Source: JAFAZJ01 sp050183765
GTDB lineage: Bacteria > Pseudomonadota > Alphaproteobacteria > Reyranellales > Reyranellaceae
Direction of reading: 5' to 3'
DNA length: 64,000 nucleotides
NCBI GenBank assembly: GCA_050183765.1
Contig: JBFXAZ010000005.1
Location: forward strand, 34,008-98,007
In this document: positions 49,448-58,355 of the stretch, one piece after another
How the letters are laid out: each line of letters begins with the position of its first letter
Position numbering within the stretch: position 1 is the stretch's first letter
Translations under genes and position numbers: made by a program
Notes under the pieces: model-generated
Databases searched by the model: none
What the model was told of the DNA's origin: nothing
The model's input: the letters and a program-made list of their open reading frames with translations, nothing else

Positions 49448-50866
49448 TCACTTCGCGCCGGTGCTCTTCACCATGTCGCGCAGCAGGTCGAAGAGATCCT
49501 GCGTGACCTCGCCGGTCACCGGCACGCCGGCGGTCTTCTGAAATTCCCGGATCGCGCCCGTTGTGCCTGGTCCGATGATCCCGTCCGGTGGGCCGTTGTA
49601 GAACTTCAGGGCGAACAGCATCTTCTGGATCTCGATCAGCTGTTCCTTGGCGTCGATCGGCTTGACGGGCTTGCTGACCGGCAGGTCTGGCGCGGCCGTC
49701 CCGGGCGGCGTCGCCGGCCCGCTCGGCGGCGGCTTGCCGCGCGTGGCCAGCCGCATGTTGTCGACGATGGTCTTGTACTCCGTCTCGCCGATCGTCTGGG
49801 CACGCTGCAGGTCGGCTGGCGCCAGGCGCTTGGTGAGGTCGGCCTGCTTGGTCGAGGCCGAGCGGTAGATCTCGCTGCCGTCGCCCTCGGCAAATCGCGC
49901 GAACTGGGCCGCCATGGCGTACCAGACGATCGCCGCGATGTTGTCGCGCCGGGTGCCCTGGCCGAGCTCGTGCATGATCGCCAGCGCCAGCATCGAGTTC
50001 GGCACGCCCTGGCGGGCGGCGGCGCGCATCATCTCGAAGGCGCCCACCGGATCGGCCTTGGTGCCGTTGCCGTCGCGCATCAGCAGCGCGAGGTTGTGCT
50101 GTGCCAGCGCCACGCCGGCGGCGACCGCCTTGCGGTACCACTCGACCGCCTTGGTCGCGTCCTTGGGAACCTCGAAGCCGCGCTCGTACATGACGCCGGC
50201 GTTGAACATGGCGCGCGGCGAGCCTTTCTGCGCGGCGCGCAGCATCCACTTCGCGCCTTCCGCCGCATCCGGCGCCACGCCCGCGCCCTGGATGTAGCGC
50301 CGGCCCAGCTCCTCCATGGCATCGACGTCGCCGCCATTGGCGAGGCGGCGCAGCGTGTCGTTCTGGTTCTCGATGACGGGCGGGGCCGGCGGCTTGGCCG
50401 GGTCGGCCGTCGCCGAAGCGGGCGGTTTCGGCTCCGGTGGCTTGGGCGCCGCGGCATCGGCCGGCTTCGGTGGCTCGCTGTCGGCAGGCTTCGCCGTATC
50501 CGTCGGCTTGGGCGCGTCGCCCGGCTTGGGAGTCTCGGCGGGCTTGGGCGCGGGCGGCTTTTCGTCCGGCTTGGCGGCGGCGGGATCGGGCTTGGGCGTG
50601 TCGTCGGGCTTTGCCTTCGGCGCGGCCGCCTGTTGCGGGACGTCGAGGGACTCCGCCGCGTCGCGCTCCTGCCACCACCACCAGCCGCCGCCGATGGCCA
50701 GGCAGGCGACCAGGATGCCTGCGGCCATGCCCGCCATGCCGCGCCGGTGCGCCGCGTCGGACAGCGCCTGGCGTTTGCCGGCGGCGAGCACGGGCGCCAC
50801 CTTCGCCTTGGCGTCGGCGTCGGGCTTGTCCGTCGTCGGCGTCGCGTTGGTGCTGTCCTCGGTCAT
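49448..50866 (-). CDS. Sel1-repeat protein with C-terminal peptidoglycan-binding domain
   Basis: A 472-residue membrane-anchored protein. Membrane helix at about 44-64 (MAGMAAGILVACLAIGGGWW), then a Pro/Lys/Ala-rich linker (66-165), Sel1 repeats at about 175-320 (DAMEELGRRYIQGAGVA, AQHNLALLMRDGNGTKAD, ANSMLALAIMHELGQGTR-like) and a peptidoglycan-binding_1 domain at about 410-465 (LIEIQKMLFALKFYNGPPDG). This order is usual for alphaproteobacterial exopolysaccharide or cell-wall regulators. The stop abuts the ispE stop. Confidence 0.9.
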   Translation of the reverse strand: MTEDSTNATPTTDKPDADAKAKVAPVLAAGKRQALSDAAHRRGMAGMAAGILVACLAIGGGWWWWQERDAAESLDVPQQAAAPKAKPDDTPKPDPAAAKPDEKPPAPKPAETPKPGDAPKPTDTAKPADSEPPKPADAAAPKPPEPKPPASATADPAKPPAPPVIENQNDTLRRLANGGDVDAMEELGRRYIQGAGVAPDAAEGAKWMLRAAQKGSPRAMFNAGVMYERGFEVPKDATKAVEWYRKAVAAGVALAQHNLALLMRDGNGTKADPVGAFEMMRAAARQGVPNSMLALAIMHELGQGTRRDNIAAIVWYAMAAQFARFAEGDGSEIYRSASTKQADLTKRLAPADLQRAQTIGETEYKTIVDNMRLATRGKPPPSGPATPPGTAAPDLPVSKPVKPIDAKEQLIEIQKMLFALKFYNGPPDGIIGPGTTGAIREFQKTAGVPVTGEVTQDLFDLLRDMVKSTGAK

Positions 50867-50933
50867 CGTCTCGGAGTTGATCGGGAACCGGCGTCCGCAA
50901 AGCCTAGCACAGCTCGCCGGGATGGCAGGTAAC

Positions 50934-52010
50934 TCATCGTGACAGTGTCATGACGCTACGTCGCAGTGTCAGCACGAGGGTGGACAAAAGCAAGACCGCG
51001 CCGGCCTGGTGCAGGGTCGCGAGCGCGATCTGCGCGCCGCTCAGGATCGTGGCGACGCCGAGCGAGAATTGCAGCGCGGCCATGGTCGCGACCATGTTCG
51101 TGGCACGCCGCACCGGCTGCGAAACGTCGTTGCGCCTGGCGCGCCACCAGAACAGCGCGACAACGAGGACCAGCGCCGTGGCGAGCCAACGATGGGCGAA
51201 CTGCACGCCGGTCTGCGTCTCGACGAAGTTCAGCCACAGCGGCGACAGATCGAGCAGGCCGGGCGGCAGCCAGTAGCCGGACATGGTGGGGAATGTCGTG
51301 TGCACCTGGCCGGCGCGCAGTCCGGCGACGAACGCGCCCCAGGTCAGCACGACGAACAGCATGGCGATCAGCATGCGCGCGGCGATCGCGATGCTGATGT
51401 CGCCGCGCCGGTGATGCTCGGGCCGCGCCGGCGCCAGCAATGTGAACACCAGCCACAGGATGTAGGAATAGAGCGAGACGGCGAGCACGAGATGCATCGC
51501 CAGCTTGTAGTGGCTGACCGCCGGCGCATCGCGCAGGCCGCTTGCCACCATGATCCAGCCGACGGCGCCCTGCAGGCCGCCGAGCAACAGCAGCGCGAAC
51601 AGGCGCGGCATCAGCCGACGCGGCACCCGGCGGCGGATCACGAACCACGCGAGCGGCAGCGCGAAGGCCAGGCCGATGATCCGGCCCCACAGTCGGTGGA
51701 TGTATTCGAGCCAGAAGATCTGCTTGAACTCGTCGAGACCGATGCCGTGGTTGACGATGCGGCCCTGCGGCGACGCGGCGTATTTCGCCAGCTCGGCCTG
51801 CCACGCCGCCTCGGACAACGGCGGCAACCAGCCGGTCACCGGCCGCCATTCGACCATCGACAGGCCCGACTCGGTGAGACGCGTGAGCGCGCCGATGACG
51901 ATCATGACGAAGATCATCGCCGCGACCACGGCGAGCCAGCGGCCGATCGTGCGTTCGTCGGCACGCGACCGCGCGGCCGAACGCGGCAGCGTTGGAGACA
52001 GCACGCTCAT
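50934..52010 (-). CDS. ctaA: Haem A synthase (CtaA/COX15, type 2)
   Basis: CtaA oxidises the C8 methyl of haem O to haem A for cytochrome aa3 oxidase. The 358-residue, eight-helix protein has conserved His in WLEYIHRLWGR, AVSHYKLAMHLVLA, FAHRWLATALVLV and LHQAGAVLLLS, the two bis-His haem sites of the COX15 type. The N-terminal GALTRLTESGLSMVEWRPVTG is also typical. Start ATG 52010. Its gap to livH (52011-52117) holds the divergent promoters; nothing else is seen. Confidence 0.96.
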   Translation of the reverse strand: MSVLSPTLPRSAARSRADERTIGRWLAVVAAMIFVMIVIGALTRLTESGLSMVEWRPVTGWLPPLSEAAWQAELAKYAASPQGRIVNHGIGLDEFKQIFWLEYIHRLWGRIIGLAFALPLAWFVIRRRVPRRLMPRLFALLLLGGLQGAVGWIMVASGLRDAPAVSHYKLAMHLVLAVSLYSYILWLVFTLLAPARPEHHRRGDISIAIAARMLIAMLFVVLTWGAFVAGLRAGQVHTTFPTMSGYWLPPGLLDLSPLWLNFVETQTGVQFAHRWLATALVLVVALFWWRARRNDVSQPVRRATNMVATMAALQFSLGVATILSGAQIALATLHQAGAVLLLSTLVLTLRRSVMTLSR

Positions 52011-52117
52011 GGCGCCGCGTTGTGCGGGCGGCCTCGGGTCATGTCAACCGGGCGCGCTGCCGCTCGCCGGAGGCTGTATGGTGTGGCCGGGATGAGCCGA
52101 CTGGTCAAATTTCGGGC

Positions 52118-52978
52118 ATGAACACGCCCCAGCTCCTGCTCAGCGCGCTGGCGCTGGGCGCCGCCTATGCGCTGGTCGCGGTCGGCTTCGTGCTGACGCT
52201 GAATGCCGCGGGTGCGGTGAACTTCGCGCACGGCGATTCGGTGATGCTGGGCGGCGTCGCCGCCGTGCTGCTGGGCGTCGCGGCACAGGCCGCCGGACTC
52301 GCCGTGCCCGGCGTCGTGCTGCTGCCCGCGGTGATCCTGCTCGGCGCGGGGCTGGGCCTGGCGGTCGGCGCCCTGGGCTTCCTGCCCTTGAAGGACCGGC
52401 CGCCGTCGGCGGTGTTCGTCGCCACCATCGCCATCGCCTCGGTGTTCGAGCAGTCGGCGATGGCCTTCTTCGGTCCGGCACCGCGTTCGGCACCGCCGGT
52501 ATGGCACGAGGGCGCGACGCAGCCCCTGGCGATGATCGTCGTCGCCGCGCTCGCCCTGGGCATCGTCTATGCCGTGCTCGAGCGCACGCAACTCGGTCGG
52601 CGTTTCCGCGCGCTGGCGCAGGATCGCGAGATGGCGCGCGCGCTGGGCATCCCGGCGACGCCGCTGATCGCCGCCGCTTTTGCCGCCGGCGGCGGACTGG
52701 CCGGTCTGGCCGGCGCGCTGCTGGGCTATCAGTTCCTCGTCGTGGCCAACCAGGGCCCGGGCTACATGCTCAAGGCCTATATCGCCGTGGTGATCGGCGG
52801 CTGGGGCAGCGTGCCCGGCGCGCTGGCCGGCGCGCTGCTGATCGCCGTGTTCGAAACCTTCGTCGCCGCCTCGCTGTCGGCGGTCTGGGCGCAGGCCCTG
52901 CTCTATGTCGCCGTGCTGCTGGTGCTGCTGCTGCGGCCGCAGGGCCTGTTCGGCGAGCCGGCGGGGCGACGCGCGTGA
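52118..52978 (+). CDS. Branched-chain amino acid-type ABC permease (LivH-like)
   Basis: A 286-residue integral membrane permease of the LivH family. The pattern ALALGAAYALVAVGFVLTL, NFAHGDSVMLGG near residue 35, and LAQDREMARALGIP (coupling helix, about 165-178) is typical. It should import amides or amino acids with LivM, LivF, LivG and a binding protein. Start ATG 52118. Its TGA overlaps the start of the next gene by four bases (GTGA). No binding-protein gene is in the window. Confidence 0.9.
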   Translation: MNTPQLLLSALALGAAYALVAVGFVLTLNAAGAVNFAHGDSVMLGGVAAVLLGVAAQAAGLAVPGVVLLPAVILLGAGLGLAVGALGFLPLKDRPPSAVFVATIAIASVFEQSAMAFFGPAPRSAPPVWHEGATQPLAMIVVAALALGIVYAVLERTQLGRRFRALAQDREMARALGIPATPLIAAAFAAGGGLAGLAGALLGYQFLVVANQGPGYMLKAYIAVVIGGWGSVPGALAGALLIAVFETFVAASLSAVWAQALLYVAVLLVLLLRPQGLFGEPAGRRA

Positions 52979-54696
52979 GCCGCCTGCGCGAGGTGACGAC
53001 GCCGGCGGGCGTGCTGGTGTCGATCCTCGTCGTGACGTCGGGCATCGCGCTGGCGAGTGGCGGTGATTCCTATTCGGTCCGGCTGGCGACGCTGGCCGGC
53101 ATCCAGGCGCTGCTGGCGATGGGCTACCAGATGGTATTCGGCCACGCCGGCGCGCTGTCGCTGGCGCAGGGCGCGTTGTTCGGGCTGGGCGCTTACATGG
53201 CCGCGCTCGTTGCGCTGACCGCCGGCGGCAGCGCCTGGGCCACCCTGTCCTTGCCTGCGGCGATGGTCGCGCCCGCCTTGCTGGCGGCGGTGGTCGGCGC
53301 CGTCGTGCTGCGCCTGGAGACCCACTATTTCGCGCTCGCCACGCTGGCGCTGGCGCAGCTCATCCATCTCGGCGCGGTGAACTGGGAGAGCCTGTCGGGC
53401 GGCGCCAACGGTCTGTCGGGTATCCCGACGTTGTCGCTGTTAGGCGCGGACGTCGCGCGCGGCTGGCCGATGCTGCTGGTGACCTGGGGGCTCGTGGTGC
53501 TGATCGCCTTCGATACGGCATGGCGCCGCGCCGGCCTGCGCGGCGCCGCGCAGGACCTCGCGCGCGATCATCCGCTGGCGGCGGCATCGGTCGGCATCGA
53601 TGTCGCGCGGCTGCGCTATGTCGAATTCGTCGCCGGCGCCGCCCTCGCAGGCCTCGCGGGCGGACTGCAGGCGCATGTCGTGGGCGTGGTCTCGCCCGAT
53701 GGCGCGGATATCGCCGTGATGATCGGTTGCCTCACCGCTGTTGTGGTCGGTGGCCGCACGCGGGTGAGCGGCGCGATCCTTGGCGCCATCCTTCTGGTGC
53801 ACCTGCCGGAGTGGTTCCGCTGGCTGGAGAATCGCCAGCTGATTGCCTACGGCCTCGCGACGCTGCTGATGGTGGTGCTGGCGCCAGACGGACTGGCAGC
53901 GTTGATCGATCGTGTCTGGCCGCGCCGTCGCACGATCGCGCCGCCCCCTCCGCTGCCGGCGGCATCACCAGCGGCAGCCGTAAGCGGTCCCACCTTGCGC
54001 GCCGAGCACCTCTCGAAGAGCTACGGCGGCGTGCGCGCTGTCGACGACGTGTCCTTGACCCTGGGTCCGCGGCAGGCGCTGGCGGTGATCGGTCCCAATG
54101 GCTCGGGCAAGACCACGTTGCTCAACCTGCTGACCGGCATTGCGCGGCCGGACTCCGGCACCATTGCACTGGGCGGGCTTCCGGTCGGTCGCGCGCCGCC
54201 GGATGCGGTTGCCCGAGCCGGCTTGGCGCGCAGCTTCCAGACCGCCGACCTGCCGGCGGACGCCGCGACTCTCGATGCCGTTGCCGTGGGTGCGCATGCG
54301 CGTGCCGACGAGGCTGCGCACACCGTCGCCTGGCGCGCGTTGCGGCGGCTGGGGCTCGAAGCCGATGCGGCGACGCCGGTCGGCGCGCTGCCGGCGGGGC
54401 GTCGACGGCTGGTCGAGATCGCGCGTGCGCTGGCGACCCGGCCATGGCTGCTGGCACTCGACGAACCCGCCGCCGGCTTGTCGGCGGCCGAACGCATGTC
54501 GCTGGCGGATGCATTGAGCGGCCTGGTTGCCGACGGCCTCGGAATCGTCATCGTCGAGCACGATCTCGATTTCCTCGCGCGCGTCTGCGGGCGCGGCATC
54601 TGCCTTGATCGTGGCTGTGTGATCGCCGCGGCGCCCTTCGCCGATCTGCGGCGCGATCCGGCCGTACGCGCCGCCTATGTCGGAGACGCGTCATGA
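52975..54696 (+). CDS. Fused ABC permease-ATPase (LivM-LivG-like)
   Basis: A 573-residue fusion. Residues 1-315 are a LivM-like permease (YQMVFGHAGALSLAQGALF; coupling region ARDHPLAAASVGID; VVVGGRTRVSGAILGAILL). Residues 340-570 are a LivG-like ATPase with Walker A GPNGSGKTT, Walker B LLALDEPAAGLS and H-loop EHD. The signature motif is LPAGRRRLVEIAR rather than LSGGQ or LSYGQQRRLE. It starts at GTG 52975, overlapping the livH stop, and ends overlapping livF (ATGA). Fused LivM-LivG genes are known in this transporter group. Confidence 0.92.
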   Translation: MSRLREVTTPAGVLVSILVVTSGIALASGGDSYSVRLATLAGIQALLAMGYQMVFGHAGALSLAQGALFGLGAYMAALVALTAGGSAWATLSLPAAMVAPALLAAVVGAVVLRLETHYFALATLALAQLIHLGAVNWESLSGGANGLSGIPTLSLLGADVARGWPMLLVTWGLVVLIAFDTAWRRAGLRGAAQDLARDHPLAAASVGIDVARLRYVEFVAGAALAGLAGGLQAHVVGVVSPDGADIAVMIGCLTAVVVGGRTRVSGAILGAILLVHLPEWFRWLENRQLIAYGLATLLMVVLAPDGLAALIDRVWPRRRTIAPPPPLPAASPAAAVSGPTLRAEHLSKSYGGVRAVDDVSLTLGPRQALAVIGPNGSGKTTLLNLLTGIARPDSGTIALGGLPVGRAPPDAVARAGLARSFQTADLPADAATLDAVAVGAHARADEAAHTVAWRALRRLGLEADAATPVGALPAGRRRLVEIARALATRPWLLALDEPAAGLSAAERMSLADALSGLVADGLGIVIVEHDLDFLARVCGRGICLDRGCVIAAAPFADLRRDPAVRAAYVGDAS

Positions 54697-55394
54697 GCGC
54701 GGCGCTCCACATCGAATCGCTGACCGTCGGTCATGGTGGCGCGCCGGTGCTGCGCGACGTCTCGCTGATTGTCGAGCCGGGTCGCATCGTCGCGCTGCTC
54801 GGCGCCAACGGCGCTGGCAAGACGACGCTGCTGCGCGCGGTGATGGGTCTGCTGCCGAGCGCCGGCCGCGTGCGCATCGGCGATCGCCGGATCGACGACC
54901 TGCCGCCGGAGCGACGCGCGCGCTCGGGGCTGGGCTACGTGCCGGAAGGCCGCCGCGTCTTCGCAGGATTGACCGTGCGCGAGAATGTCGAGGTCGCGGT
55001 CGTGGCCGGCGCGGCGCGGCGGGCTCGCCGTGTCGAGGAGATGTTCGCGCTGTTTCCCGCCCTGGCCGAAAAGGCCGGCGAGCGCGCGTGGCGCCTGTCC
55101 GGCGGCCAGCAGCAGATGCTGGCGATCGCGCGCGCGCTGGCGAACCGCCCGCCGGTGCTGCTGCTCGACGAGCCCTCGCTCGGCCTGGCGCCGATCGTTG
55201 CGCGCGAGGTCTTCGGCCGCCTGCGCACCATCGCCGATGACGGCGTGGCGGTGCTGCTTGCGGAGCAGAACGCGGCGCGGGCGCTGGCGATCGCCGACGA
55301 AGCCGTGGTGCTGGCGCGCGGCGAGGTGGCGCGCCATGGCCCGTCGGCCGGCCTGACGGCCGAGGATGTGGCCGATCTGCTGGTGGCGGGTTAG
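54693..55394 (+). CDS. ABC transporter ATPase (LivF-like)
   Basis: A 233-residue ATPase of the HAAT family. Walker A GANGAGKTT, YVPEGRRVFAGLTVRENVE (LivF hallmark), signature LSGGQQQMLAIARAL, Walker B VLLLDEPSLGLAP and AEQNAARA (the LivF form of the H-loop). ATG 54693 overlaps the upstream stop by four bases. It would pair with the LivG half of the fusion. The substrate is unknown without the binding protein. Confidence 0.95.
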   Translation: MSAALHIESLTVGHGGAPVLRDVSLIVEPGRIVALLGANGAGKTTLLRAVMGLLPSAGRVRIGDRRIDDLPPERRARSGLGYVPEGRRVFAGLTVRENVEVAVVAGAARRARRVEEMFALFPALAEKAGERAWRLSGGQQQMLAIARALANRPPVLLLDEPSLGLAPIVAREVFGRLRTIADDGVAVLLAEQNAARALAIADEAVVLARGEVARHGPSAGLTAEDVADLLVAG

Positions 55395-55405
55395 AACCGC
55401 GCGCC

Positions 55406-56179
55406 ATGCTGCAGTCCGCGGTCGCCTATCTCACCTCGCTGTTCGCCGCCGCCGGATTCTGGCTGCCGGCGGCCGTCGTGCTCGTGGCCGGGCTGATGCG
55501 CGGCTTCGCCGGCTTCGGCTCGGCGATGCTGATGGCGCCGATCTTCGCCGTCCTGTTCGGTCCCACCGAGATGATCGCGATCGTGGTCACCATCGAGCTC
55601 GCGGTCAGCCTGCAGCTCTTCCCGCGGGCGCGGCACGAATGCGACTGGCGCATCATCGGGCCGATGAGCCTGGTCGCCTGCCTCGCCATGCCGTTCGGCA
55701 TCTGGCTGCTGGCCAGCGCCGACAAGGGCCTGATCGTCAAGGGCGTCTCGGCGATCATCGTCCTGTTCGTGGCGGTGCTGGCGAGCGGGCTGCGCTGGAA
55801 GGGCGAGCGATCGGTGGCGGGCGGCGCCGTGGTCGGCGCGATCTCCGGCATGATGATGTCGGTGACCAGCGTCGGCGGCCCGCCGGTGCTGATGTACCTG
55901 CTGGCCGGCAACGATCCGCCGGCGCGCCATCGCGCCAACATCATCACCTACTACATGGCGACGCAGATCCCGCTGATCGCCATCATGTTCTGGGGCGGCG
56001 TCGCCGGCTGGGACTCGGTGGTGCGCGGCATCGTGCTGCTGCCGCTGATGCTGGTCGGCTCGTGGATCGGCGCGAAGCTGTTCCAGCCCGAGAACGAGCG
56101 GCTCTACCGCAACGTCGCGCTCGTCATCCTGTTCTGCGCCGGCGCCTTCGGGCTGCTGCGCGACGTCATCATGCCCTGA
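55406..56179 (+). CDS. TauE/SafE-family membrane transporter
   Basis: A 257-residue, eight-helix TauE/SafE protein. Motifs GLMRGFAGFGSAMLMAPIFA near 29-48 and ISGMMMSVTSVGGPPVLMYLLAG near 148-170 form the two repeats. Family members export sulfite, sulfoacetate or other anions, or import them. It starts 11 nt after the livF stop and is followed 11 nt later by the enolase-type gene, so the Liv, TauE and dehydratase genes are probably one transcript. Confidence 0.9.
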   Translation: MLQSAVAYLTSLFAAAGFWLPAAVVLVAGLMRGFAGFGSAMLMAPIFAVLFGPTEMIAIVVTIELAVSLQLFPRARHECDWRIIGPMSLVACLAMPFGIWLLASADKGLIVKGVSAIIVLFVAVLASGLRWKGERSVAGGAVVGAISGMMMSVTSVGGPPVLMYLLAGNDPPARHRANIITYYMATQIPLIAIMFWGGVAGWDSVVRGIVLLPLMLVGSWIGAKLFQPENERLYRNVALVILFCAGAFGLLRDVIMP

Positions 56180-56190
56180 GGAGGCAGCCC

Positions 56191-57357
56191 ATGCGCATCG
56201 TCGCCATCCGCTCCATCGTCTCGCCGATCCGCTCGGCGATCGCCAATGCCTATATCGATTTCAGCCAGATGACCGCGAGCGTCGTGGCGGTGGTCACCGA
56301 CCAGGTGGTCGACGGCAAGCCGGTGATCGGCTTCGGCTTCAACTCCAATGGCCGCTACGCGCAGAAAGGCCTGCTCGAGGAGCGCTTCATCCCGCGCCTG
56401 CAGCTCGCCGATCCGCAGAGCCTGCTCGACAACGAGGGCCTGCTGAGCCCGGCGCAATGCTGGGCCGCGATGATGAAGAACGAGAAGCCCGGCGGCCACG
56501 GCGAGCGTTCGGTGGCGGTGGGCGTGCTCGACATGGCGCTGTGGGACGCCGTCGCCAAGGCCAGGCGGGTGCCGCTGTGGAAGCTGCTGGCCGACCGCTA
56601 CAACGGCGGGCAGGCCGATGAGCGCGCCTGGGTCTACGCCGCGGGCGGCTACTACTACCCGGGCAAGGATCTCGAGCAGCTGCAGGACGAGATGAAGCGC
56701 TATCTCGACCTCGGCTATTCCTGCGTGAAGATGAAGATCGGCGGCGTGAAGCTGGCCGACGACCTGCGCCGCATCGAGGCGGTGCTGAGGATCGTCGGCA
56801 AGGGCGAGCGTCTCGCCGTGGACGTCAATGGCCGCTACGAGCTGAAGGAGGCGATCGCCTGCGGCGAGGCCATCGCCGGCTACGGCCTGCGCTGGTACGA
56901 GGAGCCGCTCGATCCGCTCGACTATCTTGCGCATGCGGCGCTGGCGACGCACTACGCGCCGCCGCTGGCCACTGGCGAGAACCTGTTCTCGATGCAGGAC
57001 GCACGCAACCTGATCCGCCATGGCGGGCTGCGGCCGGACCGCGACATCCTGCAGTTCGATCCGGCACTCTCCTATGGCCTGGTCGAATACCTGCGCACGC
57101 TCGACATGCTGCGCGCCCATGGCTGGTCGCCGCGCCGCTGCGTGCCGCACGGCGGCCACCAGTTCGCGCTCAACATCGCCGTCGGCCTGGGACTGGGCGG
57201 CAACGAATCCTACCCGCAGGTCTTCGCGCCGTTCGGCGGCTTCGCCGACGACTGCCCGGTCGAGGGCAGCCGCGTGCGCATGCCCGACGCGCCCGGCATC
57301 GGCTTCGAACGCAAGGCCGACCTCTGGGCGGTGATGAAGCCGCTGGCGGAGGCGTAA
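56191..57357 (+). CDS. Mandelate racemase/enolase family dehydratase, D-tartrate dehydratase-like
   Basis: A 388-residue enolase-superfamily enzyme. Catalytic base Lys in CVKMKIGG (about 183), metal ligands Asp in LAVDVNGRY, Glu in YEEPLDP and Glu in TGENLFS, and His base in HGGHQFALNIA. This set and the length of 388 match D-tartrate dehydratase (TarD) of Bradyrhizobium; the opening RIVAIRSIVSPIRSAIANAY also fits. The true sugar acid could differ. GAGGAGGCAGCCC precedes ATG 56191. It follows a TauE protein and a Liv-type transporter. Confidence 0.88.
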   Translation: MRIVAIRSIVSPIRSAIANAYIDFSQMTASVVAVVTDQVVDGKPVIGFGFNSNGRYAQKGLLEERFIPRLQLADPQSLLDNEGLLSPAQCWAAMMKNEKPGGHGERSVAVGVLDMALWDAVAKARRVPLWKLLADRYNGGQADERAWVYAAGGYYYPGKDLEQLQDEMKRYLDLGYSCVKMKIGGVKLADDLRRIEAVLRIVGKGERLAVDVNGRYELKEAIACGEAIAGYGLRWYEEPLDPLDYLAHAALATHYAPPLATGENLFSMQDARNLIRHGGLRPDRDILQFDPALSYGLVEYLRTLDMLRAHGWSPRRCVPHGGHQFALNIAVGLGLGGNESYPQVFAPFGGFADDCPVEGSRVRMPDAPGIGFERKADLWAVMKPLAEA

Positions 57358-57358
57358 C

Positions 57359-57508
57359 ATGGAGGACGAGACCGACGAGCCTACACAGGCGGAACTGAAG
57401 ACCGCGGTTGCCGAAGGCCTGGCCCAATCGTTGCGCGGGGAGAGCGCACCGATCGATTTCGCCGAATTGAAGCAGGAGCTTCGGCGGCGGCTCAACCGAC
57501 CGGGTTAG
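57359..57508 (+). CDS. Probable 49-residue small protein
   Basis: A short reading frame, MEDETDEPTQAELKTAVAEG onward, ending in NRPG-stop. It starts one base after the dehydratase stop with GGAGG 8 nt upstream, so translation coupling is plausible. It is hydrophilic and helical, with AELKQELRRRL-like charge patterns. No family recognised. It ends 7 nt before a perfect family A palindrome, which may act as its terminator. Confidence 0.55.
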   Translation: MEDETDEPTQAELKTAVAEGLAQSLRGESAPIDFAELKQELRRRLNRPG

Positions 57509-57515
57509 GCCAGGT

Positions 57516-57583
57516 CTGTCATTCCGAGCGGAGCGAGGAATCCAGCGATCATCCTGGATTCCTCGCTCCGCTCGGAATGACAG
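57516..57583. repeat. Intergenic palindrome, family A (perfect 30-bp stem)
   Basis: Arms 57516-57545 and 57554-57583 are perfectly complementary over 30 nt around an 8-nt loop. Sequence CTGTCATTCCGAGCGGAGCG is shared, apart from two bases, with copy 1 at 1959-2045. It lies between the small frame at 57359 and the methyltransferase at 57665 and could block transcription as a hairpin. Confidence 0.95.
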
Positions 57584-57664
57584 GGTGGAGCGCAGTCTAG
57601 TATCGTGCGTCCGAGGACGGCGTCGATGAATCGGCCGTGGTTCACAAACCAAGGCAGGTGGACA

Positions 57665-58345
57665 ATGGCGAACGACGGCACGGTGGCGACCTGGCATACG
57701 CGGCCGGGTGGCGACGACGGGATGGGCGAAGCGCATGCGCCGGTGTGGCGGCGGATGATCGAGCTGTCGCAGCTCGGCGATCTGTCCGGCAGCGACGTGC
57801 TGGATTTCGGCTGCAACCAGGGCGGCTTCCTGCGGCTGCTCTACGCGACGCACCGTTTCCGCTCCGGCCTCGGCATCGACATCGCGCGCGATTCAGTGGC
57901 GCGAGCCGAGGCGCTGAAGGGTGACCGGCCGCTGAGCTATGTCGTCGGCGCCGAGGTCGCGAACCTCGGGCGGCGCTTCGATCTCGCCTTCAGCCACGAG
58001 GTGCTCTACCTGCTTCCCGATCTCGCCGCCCATGCGCGCGACATGGCGGCGGTGCTGAAGCCCGGTGCCTCGTACATCGCGGCGATGGGCTGCCATCGCG
58101 ACATGCCGCTGTGGCCGCGCTGGCGCGAGCTGATCGCCTCGCTGTCGACGGTCAAGGTGCAGGACCATTCGCTGGACGACGTCGCGGGCGCATTCTCGGA
58201 CGCGGGCTTCGCGGTCGCGGCGCGCTCGCTGCAGCTCGAGGACTTCCTGCCGGTCGAACCCGCCACCCGGTACTATCCCCGTATCGTCGACCTGATCCGC
58301 TACTATACGATCGACAAGGTGCTGTTCCGCTTCACGCGCGAATAG
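57665..58345 (+). CDS. Class I SAM-dependent methyltransferase
   Basis: A 226-residue methyltransferase with the AdoMet loop VLDFGCNQGGFLRLL near 46-60, IDIARDSVARAE as motif II and DLAFSHEVLYLLPDL as motif post I. The GCNQGG form is a less common variant of the GxGxG loop. A longer frame starts at 57605 but ATG 57665 follows AGGTGG and gives normal length. The substrate is unknown. A MAPEG gene follows 10 nt later, suggesting an operon. Confidence 0.88.
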   Translation: MANDGTVATWHTRPGGDDGMGEAHAPVWRRMIELSQLGDLSGSDVLDFGCNQGGFLRLLYATHRFRSGLGIDIARDSVARAEALKGDRPLSYVVGAEVANLGRRFDLAFSHEVLYLLPDLAAHARDMAAVLKPGASYIAAMGCHRDMPLWPRWRELIASLSTVKVQDHSLDDVAGAFSDAGFAVAARSLQLEDFLPVEPATRYYPRIVDLIRYYTIDKVLFRFTRE

Positions 58346-58355
58346 GGGGGAGACA

